DNA of 48,135 nt from assembly GCA_015222805.1 (NCBI GenBank), contig JADFVZ010000026.1, positions 1-48,135 on the forward strand. The letters run 5' to 3'. This stretch comes from Pseudomonadota bacterium (GTDB lineage Bacteria; Pseudomonadota; Gammaproteobacteria; Xanthomonadales; SZUA-36). Each line of letters starts with the position of its first letter. The stretch's first letter is position 1. Shown here piece after piece: positions 24,483-33,735 of this stretch. The notes under the pieces were generated by a model, which searched no databases, was not told the origin of the DNA, and worked only from the letters and a program-made list of their open reading frames with translations. The position numbers were made by a program, and so were the translations under genes.

Positions 24483-25253
24483 TCAAGCCTCAATCATCTT
24501 AATGAATTCGAGTGAATAGGTATAGAGATCACCCGGCCATCTTGCCGAAAGGTAGTTCCTGTCCCTGAGCGCAAAGCCCCTGTTTAAATGCTTTTCATCA
24601 TCCCTTAACAGGGGTGTGGGACCTTTGTGGAATTGCTGCTGATCTGCGAGTACCGACCTGACTTCATCCTCGACTGTGATTTCAGGATAGGTCAGGTAAT
24701 AGTCTTTCATCCACAGCCGGGTCAGGTTATAACCAGTCAATTCCTGGGATTTCAGTAATGCGGTGGTTTGATAACCCTCAAGCACAGACTTCCCTGTTTC
24801 CGGGTCTTTGCTGCGCGCTGCTAAAACCACACCATGGCAAATTGCAGCAACCGGCTTACCTGCAGCGAAAAAACCGGCAACCAGCTTTTGCAGGATTATT
24901 GATTCCAGGTATGGTCTAACAGTTTTATCGTGCCCACCTGGCAGATGCAAGGCATCAAAGTCTGCCGCATTAGCCTCTGAGTATTTCAATGGCTGGCAGA
25001 AGGCATCGCACTTTTCCATTTCGACATAGGCATCAACCGCATCCTGTCGCGCCCCTAATACCGACTTCAACAGACCCAGATTACTACCCTTAAGCATTAT
25101 CTGGTCCGCTATAGCTTGTTCACCATCCGGGGTAATAAATACAACTTCAAACCCTCGCTGTGTAAATAACTTCCAGGGAATAGCTACTTCACTTGGGTCA
25201 GACCCCAAAGCGGGGATTGGAATTAATACGCGTTTGTTAGTTTTTTTATTCAT
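24483..25253 (-). CDS. DJ-1/PfpI family protein (Hsp31-like)
   Basis: This 256-residue protein of the DJ-1/PfpI superfamily has a nucleophile elbow AAICHGVVLAA (Cys before His-Gly) and a preceding LHLPGGHDKTVRP block. Both fit Hsp31/YajL-type members that act as glyoxalases, chaperones or deglycase-like enzymes in the cytosol. The N-terminus RVLIPIPALGSDPSEVAIPWKLF opens the Rossmann-like fold. Start: ATG 25253, leaving 13 bases after the ppc stop; an upstream start at 25301 would overlap ppc by 35 bases and add non-conserved residues. It is the last gene of the minus-strand run and converges with the TPR gene. Confidence 0.85.
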   Translation of the reverse strand: MNKKTNKRVLIPIPALGSDPSEVAIPWKLFTQRGFEVVFITPDGEQAIADQIMLKGSNLGLLKSVLGARQDAVDAYVEMEKCDAFCQPLKYSEANAADFDALHLPGGHDKTVRPYLESIILQKLVAGFFAAGKPVAAICHGVVLAARSKDPETGKSVLEGYQTTALLKSQELTGYNLTRLWMKDYYLTYPEITVEDEVRSVLADQQQFHKGPTPLLRDDEKHLNRGFALRDRNYLSARWPGDLYTYSLEFIKMIEA

Positions 25254-25266
25254 GCTGTTTAATTCA

Positions 25267-27963
25267 TTACCCGGTATTTTGTATTCCGCGGGCAATACCA
25301 TTAACGGTAACTAACAGGGCCTCAAGCAATTCATCATCACGACAATCCCCGGCACGCCAGCGTTTCAATAAATCAACCTGTAGCAGGCTCATCGGGTCAA
25401 CATAAGGATTGCGCAAGCGGATCGAGCGCTGCAGCGCCGGTTCTCCATCCAGCAGGTCATCCTGGCCTTTTAAACTGAGAATCATGGATCGCGCAAGCCG
25501 CAGTTCAGTATCGATCAGGTCGAACACTACCCGGCTGGGTTCGGGCGCCAACACCCGGTAATGCCGGGCGATATCAAGGTCGGATTTTGCCAACGCCATT
25601 TCCACATCAGACAGCATGCTGCCAAAAAACAGCCAGTCCCGACTCATGTCTTTTAATGTATCCAGCCCGAACTTTGCAACAGCCTCCTCAAGCGCTGTGC
25701 CCATTCCATAGGCGGCCGGCAGGCTAATACGACACTGGGCCCAGGAAAACACCCAGGGAATCGCCCTCAGGTTTTCCACCCCGCCACCCGAGCGCCGGGA
25801 AGCCGGACGTGAACCTATACCCATGCGTTCAATCACATCAATGGGGGTTGCATGGCGGAAATAATCAATAAACTGTGGATGCTCATAGACCAGTTGCCGG
25901 TAGGTTTGCCTGGATCTGTTAGCCATAAAATCCATGACCTCCGCCCACCGCTCTGTAACTACATCGCCCGCAGTTAAACTGCTTTTCAATGTCGCTGCGG
26001 TTGCCAGCTCAAGGTTACGCTCAGCAATTGCGCGGTTGCCATACTTCTGGTTAATTACCTCACCTTGCTCTGTAACCCGCAAGAAGCCATTTACTGTGCC
26101 CGCTGGCGCTCCCAGGATTCCGGCAACGACGTTACCGCCGCCGCGGCTGACTGTGCCACCGCGACCATGAAAAAAGCCAAGGCGTACAGAATAATCCCCG
26201 GTAACCTGTGCCAGCTGGGATTGCGCTGTTGCCAGGGCCCAGCGGGCAGAAACCAGCCCACCGTCTTTGTTGGAATCGGAATAACCCACCATAATCACCT
26301 GGCGATTTGCACGCGCCTGCAGGTGCGCCGTATAAGCCGGGTCAGTAAACAGGCGCTTTAAGATGACTTCGCCATGTTGCAGGTCATCCACAGTTTCCAA
26401 CAGGGGAGTAACATCCAGCGGTACATTATTATTTTCGTCAACCAGGCCTGCCAAACGTGCCAGCAACAATACACTCAATACATCATCAGCACCCTGGGTC
26501 ATACTGATGATATAGGGGCCTAATGCATGCTGGCCGAAATTCTTATGGCCCCAGGCAATGCTGCGAAAAACCTCAATCGTCTTGTGCACAGATTCATCAT
26601 CAGGCAATCCGGGCAGATCAGTCGAAGAAAGGAGAGCGCTTAAGCGATCCGCACGTATTCCTGCATCAAGATTAAGCCAGCCCTCATCACTCAGTATTTT
26701 TGCGATAACCTGTCGATGCACCAGTGAATCCTGGCGGATGTCCAGGGTGGCCAGGTGGAAACCAAAGGTTTTTTCACGCAGTTGCAGCCGGTTCAGTGCA
26801 AACATGCCGGCATGTTGTCCTTTATTGGCTGCCATAGATTCCCTGATCAGTTCGAGGTCAAGGTGAAATTCCCCGGCATTAAGGTAGCAACCCTCGCTAC
26901 TGGTGAGCACGCCACGCATCCGTGCCATCATCAACTTCAGCAGGCAACGGTATGGCATATTGCGAATGCGCTGACCGATATTTTCAGCTTCTTCAGGTAA
27001 CAACTGCTGGTATTTTTCCAATTGAGTAAGAATTTCCGGGCTTACATCAACTTCTGTTAATGACTGACTGAGAAAACGTGAAAGCGAATGCATTTCCGGC
27101 AGGTATTTTTTAATAATTTCACGCCGCTGGTATTTCAGGGAATGCCGAATCGTGTCGGCGCCGACATTGGGGTTGCCATCCATATCACCGCCAACCCAGG
27201 AACCAAAGCGCAGTAAGGTGGGCAAGTCCCGTTTATCGCTATCGTCCCAGTTTGATCCGAGTGCTTTGCGCAGGCTTTCATAAAAGGGCGGTACTACCCG
27301 ATAGAGCACATCGGTAAGGTAAAACAGTACATGCTCCATTTCATTGCGTACTGAAAGCCGTTGTTCCGGATACATTTCAGTCTGCCAGTTGCTCGTTACC
27401 GCCGCGCGAACACGCTCGAGGGCCGCAGATTCTTCTTCCGGTGTGCGCGAAGGATCAAGGCGGGACACCAGCATCCGTAGGATCTTCTGTTCTTTTTCCA
27501 GCAGGGTGCGACGGGTAGACTCTGTCGGATGCGCCGTCATTACCGGTTCAATACTCAAGCCGTTGAGCACCTGCATCATTTCATCCAGCGAGCAGGATTT
27601 TAGTTCCTGCATGACCGCCAGTAAACCACCGGGCTGGGCGTTTTCACCCCGGCGCTGGTAATCGCGGCGACGACGGATGCGATGCACTTTTTCGGCCAGG
27701 TTGACGACCTGGAAATAAGTCGTGAATGCGCGTACCAGTCGCCCTGCTTCAGCCACACCCATGCCGGTGAGCAGTGCATCCAGCTCCTGTCCAGCACCGC
27801 TGGCACCTTCACGCCTGCCAATGGCCGCCAGCCTGACTGCTTCTACCTGTTGCAGGAATTCTGGCCCCTGCTGCTCTGCCAGCATTTCACCCACCATGCT
27901 TCCAAGTACATGAACATCTTCACGCAGTGGCTGGTCTTTTTCCGGAAAATAAATCTCACGCAT
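25267..27963 (-). CDS. ppc: Phosphoenolpyruvate carboxylase
   Basis: Ppc carboxylates phosphoenolpyruvate with bicarbonate to oxaloacetate, refilling the TCA cycle. The protein has 898 residues, the usual bacterial length. Signatures are MTAHPTESTRRTLL (catalytic His), GSWVGGDMDGNPNV, IMVGYSDSNKDGGLVSARW (second signature), GFFHGRGGTVSRGGG (catalytic loop), RAIPWVFSWAQCR and the C-terminal LRNPYVDPMSLLQ with the terminal QNTG-type allosteric tail (RGIQNTG). Start: ATG 27963. It lies 15 bases after rsmJ on the same strand, so it is probably transcribed with it. Confidence 0.97.
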   Translation of the reverse strand: MREIYFPEKDQPLREDVHVLGSMVGEMLAEQQGPEFLQQVEAVRLAAIGRREGASGAGQELDALLTGMGVAEAGRLVRAFTTYFQVVNLAEKVHRIRRRRDYQRRGENAQPGGLLAVMQELKSCSLDEMMQVLNGLSIEPVMTAHPTESTRRTLLEKEQKILRMLVSRLDPSRTPEEESAALERVRAAVTSNWQTEMYPEQRLSVRNEMEHVLFYLTDVLYRVVPPFYESLRKALGSNWDDSDKRDLPTLLRFGSWVGGDMDGNPNVGADTIRHSLKYQRREIIKKYLPEMHSLSRFLSQSLTEVDVSPEILTQLEKYQQLLPEEAENIGQRIRNMPYRCLLKLMMARMRGVLTSSEGCYLNAGEFHLDLELIRESMAANKGQHAGMFALNRLQLREKTFGFHLATLDIRQDSLVHRQVIAKILSDEGWLNLDAGIRADRLSALLSSTDLPGLPDDESVHKTIEVFRSIAWGHKNFGQHALGPYIISMTQGADDVLSVLLLARLAGLVDENNNVPLDVTPLLETVDDLQHGEVILKRLFTDPAYTAHLQARANRQVIMVGYSDSNKDGGLVSARWALATAQSQLAQVTGDYSVRLGFFHGRGGTVSRGGGNVVAGILGAPAGTVNGFLRVTEQGEVINQKYGNRAIAERNLELATAATLKSSLTAGDVVTERWAEVMDFMANRSRQTYRQLVYEHPQFIDYFRHATPIDVIERMGIGSRPASRRSGGGVENLRAIPWVFSWAQCRISLPAAYGMGTALEEAVAKFGLDTLKDMSRDWLFFGSMLSDVEMALAKSDLDIARHYRVLAPEPSRVVFDLIDTELRLARSMILSLKGQDDLLDGEPALQRSIRLRNPYVDPMSLLQVDLLKRWRAGDCRDDELLEALLVTVNGIARGIQNTG

Positions 27964-27978
27964 TAGTGCAACCCGATA

Positions 27979-28746
27979 TTAGCTATGAATATAGAGATCA
28001 TAACGGGTTTTACGGCTGTTTATTTCAGCGGATGGTTTTTTATCCGCCAGCCAGGGGGCACCTTTGGGCCTTTTTACCACCACTCGTTTTAGCGCACAGG
28101 CTAATGCGGCTTTTAATAAGCTGGCATCATCATGGTTATGGCCCAATAATTTTTGCAGCATTTGCATATTCTTTTTAACCGCAGCGGACTTGCTTCGGCC
28201 CGGGAACATCGGGTCCAGGTAAACGGTATCCGGCGGATTTTTCCCGGCAATTTCAGCCAGCACATCAATACTGTTACCCTGCTGTAAACTAAAACCGGTT
28301 TTTAGTATTTGCTGGAAGCACGGATCACTAGCAGCACGCAAAATGGCATCCTCGACCAGTGCAGCAACAATGGCAGACTGCTCGATCATCTGCACTGGGC
28401 AACCCAGGCTTGCAAGTACAAACGCATCGCGTGCCAGTCCGGCCGTAGCATCAACAATGGTTGGCGGGGCTTTACCCTGTTTCATACCCACAGCCCGGGC
28501 CAGGGGCTGGCCACGGCCACCGCCATATTTTTGTCGATGTGCAGATTCACCAGCGATAAAATCAACCCGCAATTTTACTTTGCCATCGCGTAATACCAGG
28601 CCATCAGCAGAAAAATCCAGTAGCAGGGTTGTTTCTGCCGGGTCGCAGAACTGCAGTTTGTGTTGGCTTGAAAATTCTTTGGCGATCACCAGGTTCGCTG
28701 CATCAGAGCAGCAGACTTTGCAGTTTGCTGTCGAAGAGTCAGGCAT
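27979..28746 (-). CDS. rsmJ: 16S rRNA (guanine-1516-N2)-methyltransferase
   Basis: RsmJ methylates G1516 of 16S rRNA. The 255-residue protein shows the family SAM-binding block VDATAGLARDAFVLASLGC, the preceding GRGQPLARAVGMKQG, the catalytic-loop region VYLDPMFPGRSKSAAVKK and the C-terminal VVVKRPKGAPWL with YDLYI. Start: ATG 28746, which overlaps the yheS stop by 8 bases. A longer frame from 28776 would overlap by 38 and adds ten residues without family support. It is translationally coupled to yheS and followed by ppc. Confidence 0.93.
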   Translation of the reverse strand: MPDSSTANCKVCCSDAANLVIAKEFSSQHKLQFCDPAETTLLLDFSADGLVLRDGKVKLRVDFIAGESAHRQKYGGGRGQPLARAVGMKQGKAPPTIVDATAGLARDAFVLASLGCPVQMIEQSAIVAALVEDAILRAASDPCFQQILKTGFSLQQGNSIDVLAEIAGKNPPDTVYLDPMFPGRSKSAAVKKNMQMLQKLLGHNHDDASLLKAALACALKRVVVKRPKGAPWLADKKPSAEINSRKTRYDLYIHS

Positions 28747-30709
28747 TACCCGCCAAAGCTGCCTCAGCCTGTTCAAGCTTGCCGGCTGCTTCTATCCAGT
28801 CCAGTTCACCTGTTTTTAATGCCTGGCTAACCACGGTTTGTTCATCGAGGAGTTTTTTAAGTTCCAGCTTGCGGGAATCGTCAGAATACAGCTGCTCATC
28901 GGTCAGCAGCTTTTCAAGCCGTATTTTCTGGCCGCCAAGCTTTTCCAGCTCAGATTCAACCTGTTTGAGACGTTTTCGGTGCGGTTGCACCTGCTGGCGT
29001 AGTTGAGCCTGTTGCTGGCGCTCAAGCTGACGCTGCTGTTTGCTCATTTTGGGTTTGAGTTCAGCTGAATTTTCATGTTTTCCGGCTTTGGGCTTGCTAC
29101 CGGCTTTAGCAGGTTTGGCCTTGCCCGAATCCTGTGCCCGCATCCATGCCGACCAGTCATCCAGGTCACCATCAAAGGGCATCAGTTGATTATCGTGCAC
29201 GGTCACCAGTGAATCACAAACACTGCGCAGCAAGTGCCGGTCATGCGAGATAACCAGCAAGGCGCCTTCATATTCAGCCAGCGCTAGTGACAATGCCTGG
29301 CGCATTTCCATGTCCAGGTGATTGGTTGGCTCATCCAGTAACAGCAGGTTGGGACGCTGCCAGATAATCAGTGCCAGTGCCAAACGAGATTTTTCCCCAC
29401 CCGAAAGCGGTGCCACCGGCGAAGTCACCTGTTCACCGCGGAAATCAAATCCACCGAGGAAATTCAGCAATTGCTGTCGAGTAGCCTTGCTGGCAATCTG
29501 TTCTATATGCCAGAGCGGACTCTCATCAGAGTGTAATTGCTCCAACTGATGCTGGGCGAAATAACCTATCCGGCAATCTTTTGCCAGCTCCCTGGTTCCA
29601 CCTAAGAGTGTGCTGCCATCTGCGAGGGCTTTCACAAAAGTAGATTTACCCGCACCGTTCACACCAAGGATACCTACCCGGTCACCGGCAGCGATACGGA
29701 AATTAAACGTTTTAATAATTTCGAGCTCTTCACCATCAACAATATAGCCCGCCGTGGCTTCCTCAATCTTAAGCAACTCGCGCGGCATCTTTTCCGGTTC
29801 AAAAAACTGGAAGTGAAAGGGTGAATCCACATGCGCCGGGGCAATAACCGTCATCCGTTCCAACATTTTCAGGCGTGCCTGTGCCTGCTTGGCTTTACTG
29901 GCCTTATAACGAAAGCGATCCACAAACGACTGGATATGTTTTATTTCATCCTGTTGTTTAATATAACTGGACTGCTGCTGTGATAATCGCTCCGCGCGTT
30001 GATTTTCATACTGGCTGTAATCACCTGAATAAAGATGGATGGTCTGGTGTTCAATCGAGGCAATCCGAGTACAGGCACCATCAAGGAAATCCCGATCATG
30101 CGAAATCAGCATCAAAATACCCTGATAGCGTTTCAGCCAACGCTCCAGCCAGATAATGGTCGGCAGATCGAGGTGATTAGTCGGTTCATCCAGCAGCAGG
30201 ATATCGGAACGGCACATTAAAGCCTGCGCCAGGTTCAGGCGCATACGCCAACCGCCGGAAAAACTGCCTACAGGGTTGTCAATATCAACTGATGGAAAAC
30301 CCAGCCCATGCAGCAACCTGGCCGCCCGCTGGGTAGCGGTATAGCCATCTATAGCCTCCAGTTCAGGGTATAAACGATGCAGTGCATCACTGTCATCAGT
30401 TTCTTCTGCCGCTGTTATACCTGCCTGGATTTCGCGCAGTCGCTGATCACCATCAATAACATAATCCAGGGCAGATTGATCTCCACTGGGGCTATGCTGG
30501 GCTACATGCGCGACGACATCATTCGGGTTAAAGCTGAAATCCCCGGCATCCGAATCCAGCTCATCACGCAACATGGCAAATAAAGAGGATTTGCCTGAAC
30601 CATTGGCACCGAGCAAACCCACCCGCTGGCCACGGTGAACCTGGAAACTGACGTCTTCCAGCAACAGTTTAGTGCCGCGTCTAAGGCTTATTTGATCAAA
30701 TTTCAGCAT
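28739..30709 (-). CDS. yheS: ABC-F ATPase YheS
   Basis: YheS is an ABC-F protein that binds the ribosome E site and resolves stalled translation; it has no membrane domain. The 656 residues carry two ATPase domains: Walker A GANGSGKSS and GVNGAGKST, signatures FSGGWRMRLNLAQAL and LSGGEKSRLALALI, and Walker B LLLDEPTNHLDLP and LLLDEPTNHLDME. The interdomain linker around IQSFVDRFRYKASKAKQAQARLKMLERM and the block FFEPEKMPREL are specific to YheS and not Uup. The C-terminus is a charged coiled coil with a Lys-rich stretch. Start: ATG 30709. The stop overlaps rsmJ. Confidence 0.95.
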   Translation of the reverse strand: MLKFDQISLRRGTKLLLEDVSFQVHRGQRVGLLGANGSGKSSLFAMLRDELDSDAGDFSFNPNDVVAHVAQHSPSGDQSALDYVIDGDQRLREIQAGITAAEETDDSDALHRLYPELEAIDGYTATQRAARLLHGLGFPSVDIDNPVGSFSGGWRMRLNLAQALMCRSDILLLDEPTNHLDLPTIIWLERWLKRYQGILMLISHDRDFLDGACTRIASIEHQTIHLYSGDYSQYENQRAERLSQQQSSYIKQQDEIKHIQSFVDRFRYKASKAKQAQARLKMLERMTVIAPAHVDSPFHFQFFEPEKMPRELLKIEEATAGYIVDGEELEIIKTFNFRIAAGDRVGILGVNGAGKSTFVKALADGSTLLGGTRELAKDCRIGYFAQHQLEQLHSDESPLWHIEQIASKATRQQLLNFLGGFDFRGEQVTSPVAPLSGGEKSRLALALIIWQRPNLLLLDEPTNHLDMEMRQALSLALAEYEGALLVISHDRHLLRSVCDSLVTVHDNQLMPFDGDLDDWSAWMRAQDSGKAKPAKAGSKPKAGKHENSAELKPKMSKQQRQLERQQQAQLRQQVQPHRKRLKQVESELEKLGGQKIRLEKLLTDEQLYSDDSRKLELKKLLDEQTVVSQALKTGELDWIEAAGKLEQAEAALAGNA

Positions 30710-30775
30710 GATTTGCAGGTTGCTTTTTATTCCAGGAATGTGTTCAAAATTATAACATTCACCACGGAAAACATT

Positions 30776-30865
30776 TCAGCAAATAATCATACTGAATAAA
30801 GCCCACAATAAATAAAAACCGATCAACAGCACTGGGAATAGGTGCTGCCAGTCGGGTTCTATCAT
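30776..30865 (-). CDS. Putative 29-residue single-pass membrane protein
   Basis: An ATG at 30865, six bases after the SDR stop on the same strand, opens a 29-codon frame ending TGA at 30778-30776. The product starts MIEPDWQHLF and continues with a hydrophobic helix of about 18 residues rich in Leu, Ile, Phe, Tyr and Trp, ending SMIIC. Acidic and polar residues at the N-terminus and aromatic residues at the edges are typical of small bacterial membrane proteins. The ribosome binding site is weak (AAG about 6 bases upstream), so translation would depend on coupling to the SDR. It could be chance, but the composition and position argue for a real small gene. Confidence 0.4.
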   Translation of the reverse strand: MIEPDWQHLFPVLLIGFYLLWALFSMIIC

Positions 30866-30871
30866 GACAAC

Positions 30872-31633
30872 TTAAAGCCGCATACCCCCATCGACCTCAA
30901 TATTCCGACCATTAACAAAATCATTTTCGATGATGAACTGTACGGTATGAGAAATTTCATCTGGTTCTCCAATGCGTCCTAGTGGAATCATTGCAGACAT
31001 TTTTTGTAAAGCTTCAGGTTTTATTGACTTAACCATTTCAGTACCAATGAAGCCTGGAGAAATCGCATTGACACGAACACCATAACGGGCAAGTTCTTTG
31101 GCCCATGTTACCGCCATTGCAGCAACACCCGCTTTGGTAGCAGAATAATTGGTCTGGCCCATATTACCACTGCGACAAATACTCGAAATATTAATAATAA
31201 TGCCCGGCTTTTTGCTCAGCGCCATATATTCAGCGGCTGCGCGCCCACATAAAAACACTCCAGTCAGGTTGACATCGATAACCGCATTCCAGTTATCCAG
31301 TGTCATTCGTGATACTAACTCACCATCTTTTACCTTAATCATTAATGCATCTCGGGTAATACCGGCATTATTGACCAGCACATCAAGACCACCAAAGTAT
31401 TTATTGATGTCAGCAAAAGCCTTATCTACCTGATCTTCATTACTTACATCGCAGACGATGGTCATGCAATCGGCATCCGGGAGGCCAAGTTCAGTTTTCA
31501 GCTGTGCCAAAGGCTTGGCTGCATAATCCAGTAATGCCAGCCTGGCTCCCTGCCCTGCCAGGAGCTGGGCCATCGATTTCCCCAGACCGCCACCGGCACC
31601 TGTTATTGCAATTATGGTATTTTCAATTTTCAT
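30872..31633 (-). CDS. FabG-like short-chain dehydrogenase/reductase
   Basis: This 253-residue classical SDR has the NAD(P) motif TGAGGGLGKSMA, NNAG (VLVNNAGITRDALM), the catalytic Ser-Tyr-Lys in NISSICRSGNMGQTNYSATKAG, and VNAISPGFIGTEMV. It resembles 3-oxoacyl-ACP reductase and acetoacetyl-CoA reductase-type enzymes that interconvert 3-oxo and 3-hydroxyacyl groups. The context (PHB-depolymerase-like esterase, CoA ligase and KASIII-like gene on the same strand) suggests oxidation or reduction of a hydroxyacyl intermediate of that locus. Start: ATG 31633 with AAGGA 7 bases before; the adjacent TTG at 31636 is less likely. The gap to the upstream gene is 55 bases. Confidence 0.88.
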   Translation of the reverse strand: MKIENTIIAITGAGGGLGKSMAQLLAGQGARLALLDYAAKPLAQLKTELGLPDADCMTIVCDVSNEDQVDKAFADINKYFGGLDVLVNNAGITRDALMIKVKDGELVSRMTLDNWNAVIDVNLTGVFLCGRAAAEYMALSKKPGIIINISSICRSGNMGQTNYSATKAGVAAMAVTWAKELARYGVRVNAISPGFIGTEMVKSIKPEALQKMSAMIPLGRIGEPDEISHTVQFIIENDFVNGRNIEVDGGMRL

Positions 31634-31688
31634 CAAATATCCTTAGTTTTGTAGTCATATCATTTTGTGATAATTTCGGTTATAAACT

Positions 31689-32663
31689 TTATAACTGTTG
31701 TAACCATTCAACTAGCAACTGCATTTGTAAGCCGTTGCGCCAGCGGTAATCTACGCCGGTATATCCCCACCAATCCCAACAGGCCAGAGGGTTTACAGCT
31801 GCTGGAGTCACCTGCGGGAAAGCTAGAACAATATTATTTGATTCGGCCCACGGTAAGTAGCCACTTTGTTGAATAAATACTTTATCAATCTGTGCACTCG
31901 ACTGCCCGCAACCATGCAGTACCAGGTGCATTTTACAGGCTTGCCCTTTGGCTTTACAGACTTGTGGCATGTACAAATAAGCACTGTTAAGCAGTCCCGC
32001 ATCCGTACCTCCAGGCAATTCTACCTGGATTAAATTAGCTGGTTCAATGTCAGTTGGTGGTATCAACTTACCGTAAAGCTGCTGTAATAATTTACCGACA
32101 GCATCATAGTTACAATTGCCGATAAAGGGCGCTTCAGTTTTATCACAGTCACTTCCCTTATCAACGGTTGGAAATGTATGTGCTGCTTTAACATCGTCTA
32201 TGTAATCAACTTGTTCTGGCTGTATAAAAGCCGTGTAAATTGTTGCGCTGGCCTGGCCTAGTTCAGGCGCAACAATGGTGTCCAGGGCACCGTGGAATAT
32301 CCAGACCCTGTCATCTGCCAGCAGGCCTGTATCTCCCAACTTGCCATCCGCTGATGCCTTACGGATATTTTTAATAAATTCAGGCACCGGCATTTCTGCC
32401 TTGACACTGCCCATGCAACGTTCCATTGCTGTCACCAATGAGCCATTGGCACAACCGAATGGGCCGCCTGCAAGCAAACCCGCGCCGGAAAATACCTCGG
32501 GGTAAGCCATATGCAACTGATGAGCCATCTGCGCGCCAGCTGACATGCCTGAAACTGTAATTTTTTCAGGGTTTACATTGACTTTTCCCAACTGATCCTG
32601 AGCCGAAATTGTCGTAACGCACAACAAGCATATCAGGCAAAACATGCACTTAAACATCAACAT
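31689..32663 (-). CDS. Secreted PHB-depolymerase-like esterase (fungal-type, circularly permuted catalytic domain)
   Basis: This 324-residue exported esterase has a signal peptide (about residues 1-21, ending TISA). The catalytic Ser41 sits in VSGMSAGAQM almost at the mature N-terminus. Asp128 is in FHGALDTIVAP and His162 in AAHTFPT. This order and spacing match the single-domain Penicillium funiculosum-type polyhydroxybutyrate depolymerase, as do the later blocks LHGCGQS (oxyanion side) and CWDWWGY. There is no separate substrate-binding domain. It should hydrolyse ester bonds of polyhydroxyalkanoate or similar oligoesters outside the cytoplasm. Start: ATG 32663 (or 32657), overlapping the end of the upstream hydrolase gene by 14 bases, so it belongs to that operon. 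Confidence 0.85.
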   Translation of the reverse strand: MLMFKCMFCLICLLCVTTISAQDQLGKVNVNPEKITVSGMSAGAQMAHQLHMAYPEVFSGAGLLAGGPFGCANGSLVTAMERCMGSVKAEMPVPEFIKNIRKASADGKLGDTGLLADDRVWIFHGALDTIVAPELGQASATIYTAFIQPEQVDYIDDVKAAHTFPTVDKGSDCDKTEAPFIGNCNYDAVGKLLQQLYGKLIPPTDIEPANLIQVELPGGTDAGLLNSAYLYMPQVCKAKGQACKMHLVLHGCGQSSAQIDKVFIQQSGYLPWAESNNIVLAFPQVTPAAVNPLACWDWWGYTGVDYRWRNGLQMQLLVEWLQQL

Positions 32664-33735
32664 CGCCCGAGTGGAATTGATTTATAAATGTATGAAAAAC
32701 ACGGTTATACGCATTCGGATGGGAAATAAAAGGAACATGTCCCGAACCCTCAATTACAGCTTCTTGATAGTCACCACCTGCACCCGCATAGTCCTGCAGT
32801 ACTGTGCGTATTTGTGTCTCCATTGGCTGGGGCGGATAAACTTCAACGCCAGGATAACCCGGCAGCAGTCCCAGTGGGCCCCAACTTCCAGGATCTGAAG
32901 CTGCCGTATCGCAAATAGCAACATCATCACTACCATAGATCCAGAGTATTTTAACTTTTGGTAGCGCTCCGGTAATTCGTTCAATTAAATCACCCATATG
33001 TGCTGGTGATAAAGCATTCATCGGCCCCCAGCGTCCAGGGGAAAAATAAGGCCAGTTCGGGGATGACTGCTTGTCTCCCGGTGTATCGAGTTTTCCCAGA
33101 TGGATAGCCAGCATAGCTTCGAGTAATTGGTCTTCCCGTTCAGGCACAAAAGGAGGTCCCCAAACCAGTCGACGCAATACGGCACGTGGACTTGTTGGCT
33201 GATCCAGTGAACAATCACCATCCCGGACACCGCAGAGTAACTCAAGGTTGAGCAAGCCCCCACCGGAACCCGCGAAATCATCGCTGGAAGCTGTACCCCG
33301 GGCATCTTTGGTAGCACCAAAACCAAAGGGAGAACCAGGCCCTGCCAGTGTGACTGAAAGTAGACGCTCAGGATAGTATGCCAATAGCCACCAAACCACA
33401 ACGCCGCCAAGTGAATTCCCAACCACATGAAACTTCTTATAGCCAAGGTGATTCATCAGCGCAATGGCATCATCGGCAAAGTCCCGCATCCCCTTCCATC
33501 CATCCACCTTAGCTTCAGGGTCCGCATCACCAAAACCTCGTTGATCCGGGGCAATTGCCCGGAATGAGGGCGGCAATGTGAGCATATGTTCTTCCCACCA
33601 GGTAGCGGAAGAAAAATTGCCATGAATAAACAGCACTGGAATACCGTCATCCGGCCCGGAAAGCAATACCCGACTGCGAAGTCTACCACTGCTGATTGTA
33701 CAGGCCGTTATACCGGGCAGGGTTTTAATCGTCAC
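32650..33735 (-). CDS. Alpha/beta hydrolase (Ser nucleophile), cytosolic
   Basis: This 361-residue alpha/beta hydrolase has the oxyanion block LFIHGNFSSATWW (near residue 35), APDQRGFGDAD, nucleophile Ser108 in VVGNSLGGVVVWW, and base His in GSGHVPF near residue 332. A large lid insertion (about residues 130-240) lies between the core halves. No signal peptide is seen, so it probably acts inside the cell on an ester or thioester taken up by the locus, for example oligomers released by the secreted esterase. Start: GTG 33735, overlapping the stop of the ligase gene by 11 bases. The Ser nucleophile separates it from the Asp-type hydrolase at 8978 and from OleB. Confidence 0.85.
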   Translation of the reverse strand: MTIKTLPGITACTISSGRLRSRVLLSGPDDGIPVLFIHGNFSSATWWEEHMLTLPPSFRAIAPDQRGFGDADPEAKVDGWKGMRDFADDAIALMNHLGYKKFHVVGNSLGGVVVWWLLAYYPERLLSVTLAGPGSPFGFGATKDARGTASSDDFAGSGGGLLNLELLCGVRDGDCSLDQPTSPRAVLRRLVWGPPFVPEREDQLLEAMLAIHLGKLDTPGDKQSSPNWPYFSPGRWGPMNALSPAHMGDLIERITGALPKVKILWIYGSDDVAICDTAASDPGSWGPLGLLPGYPGVEVYPPQPMETQIRTVLQDYAGAGGDYQEAVIEGSGHVPFISHPNAYNRVFHTFINQFHSGDVDV

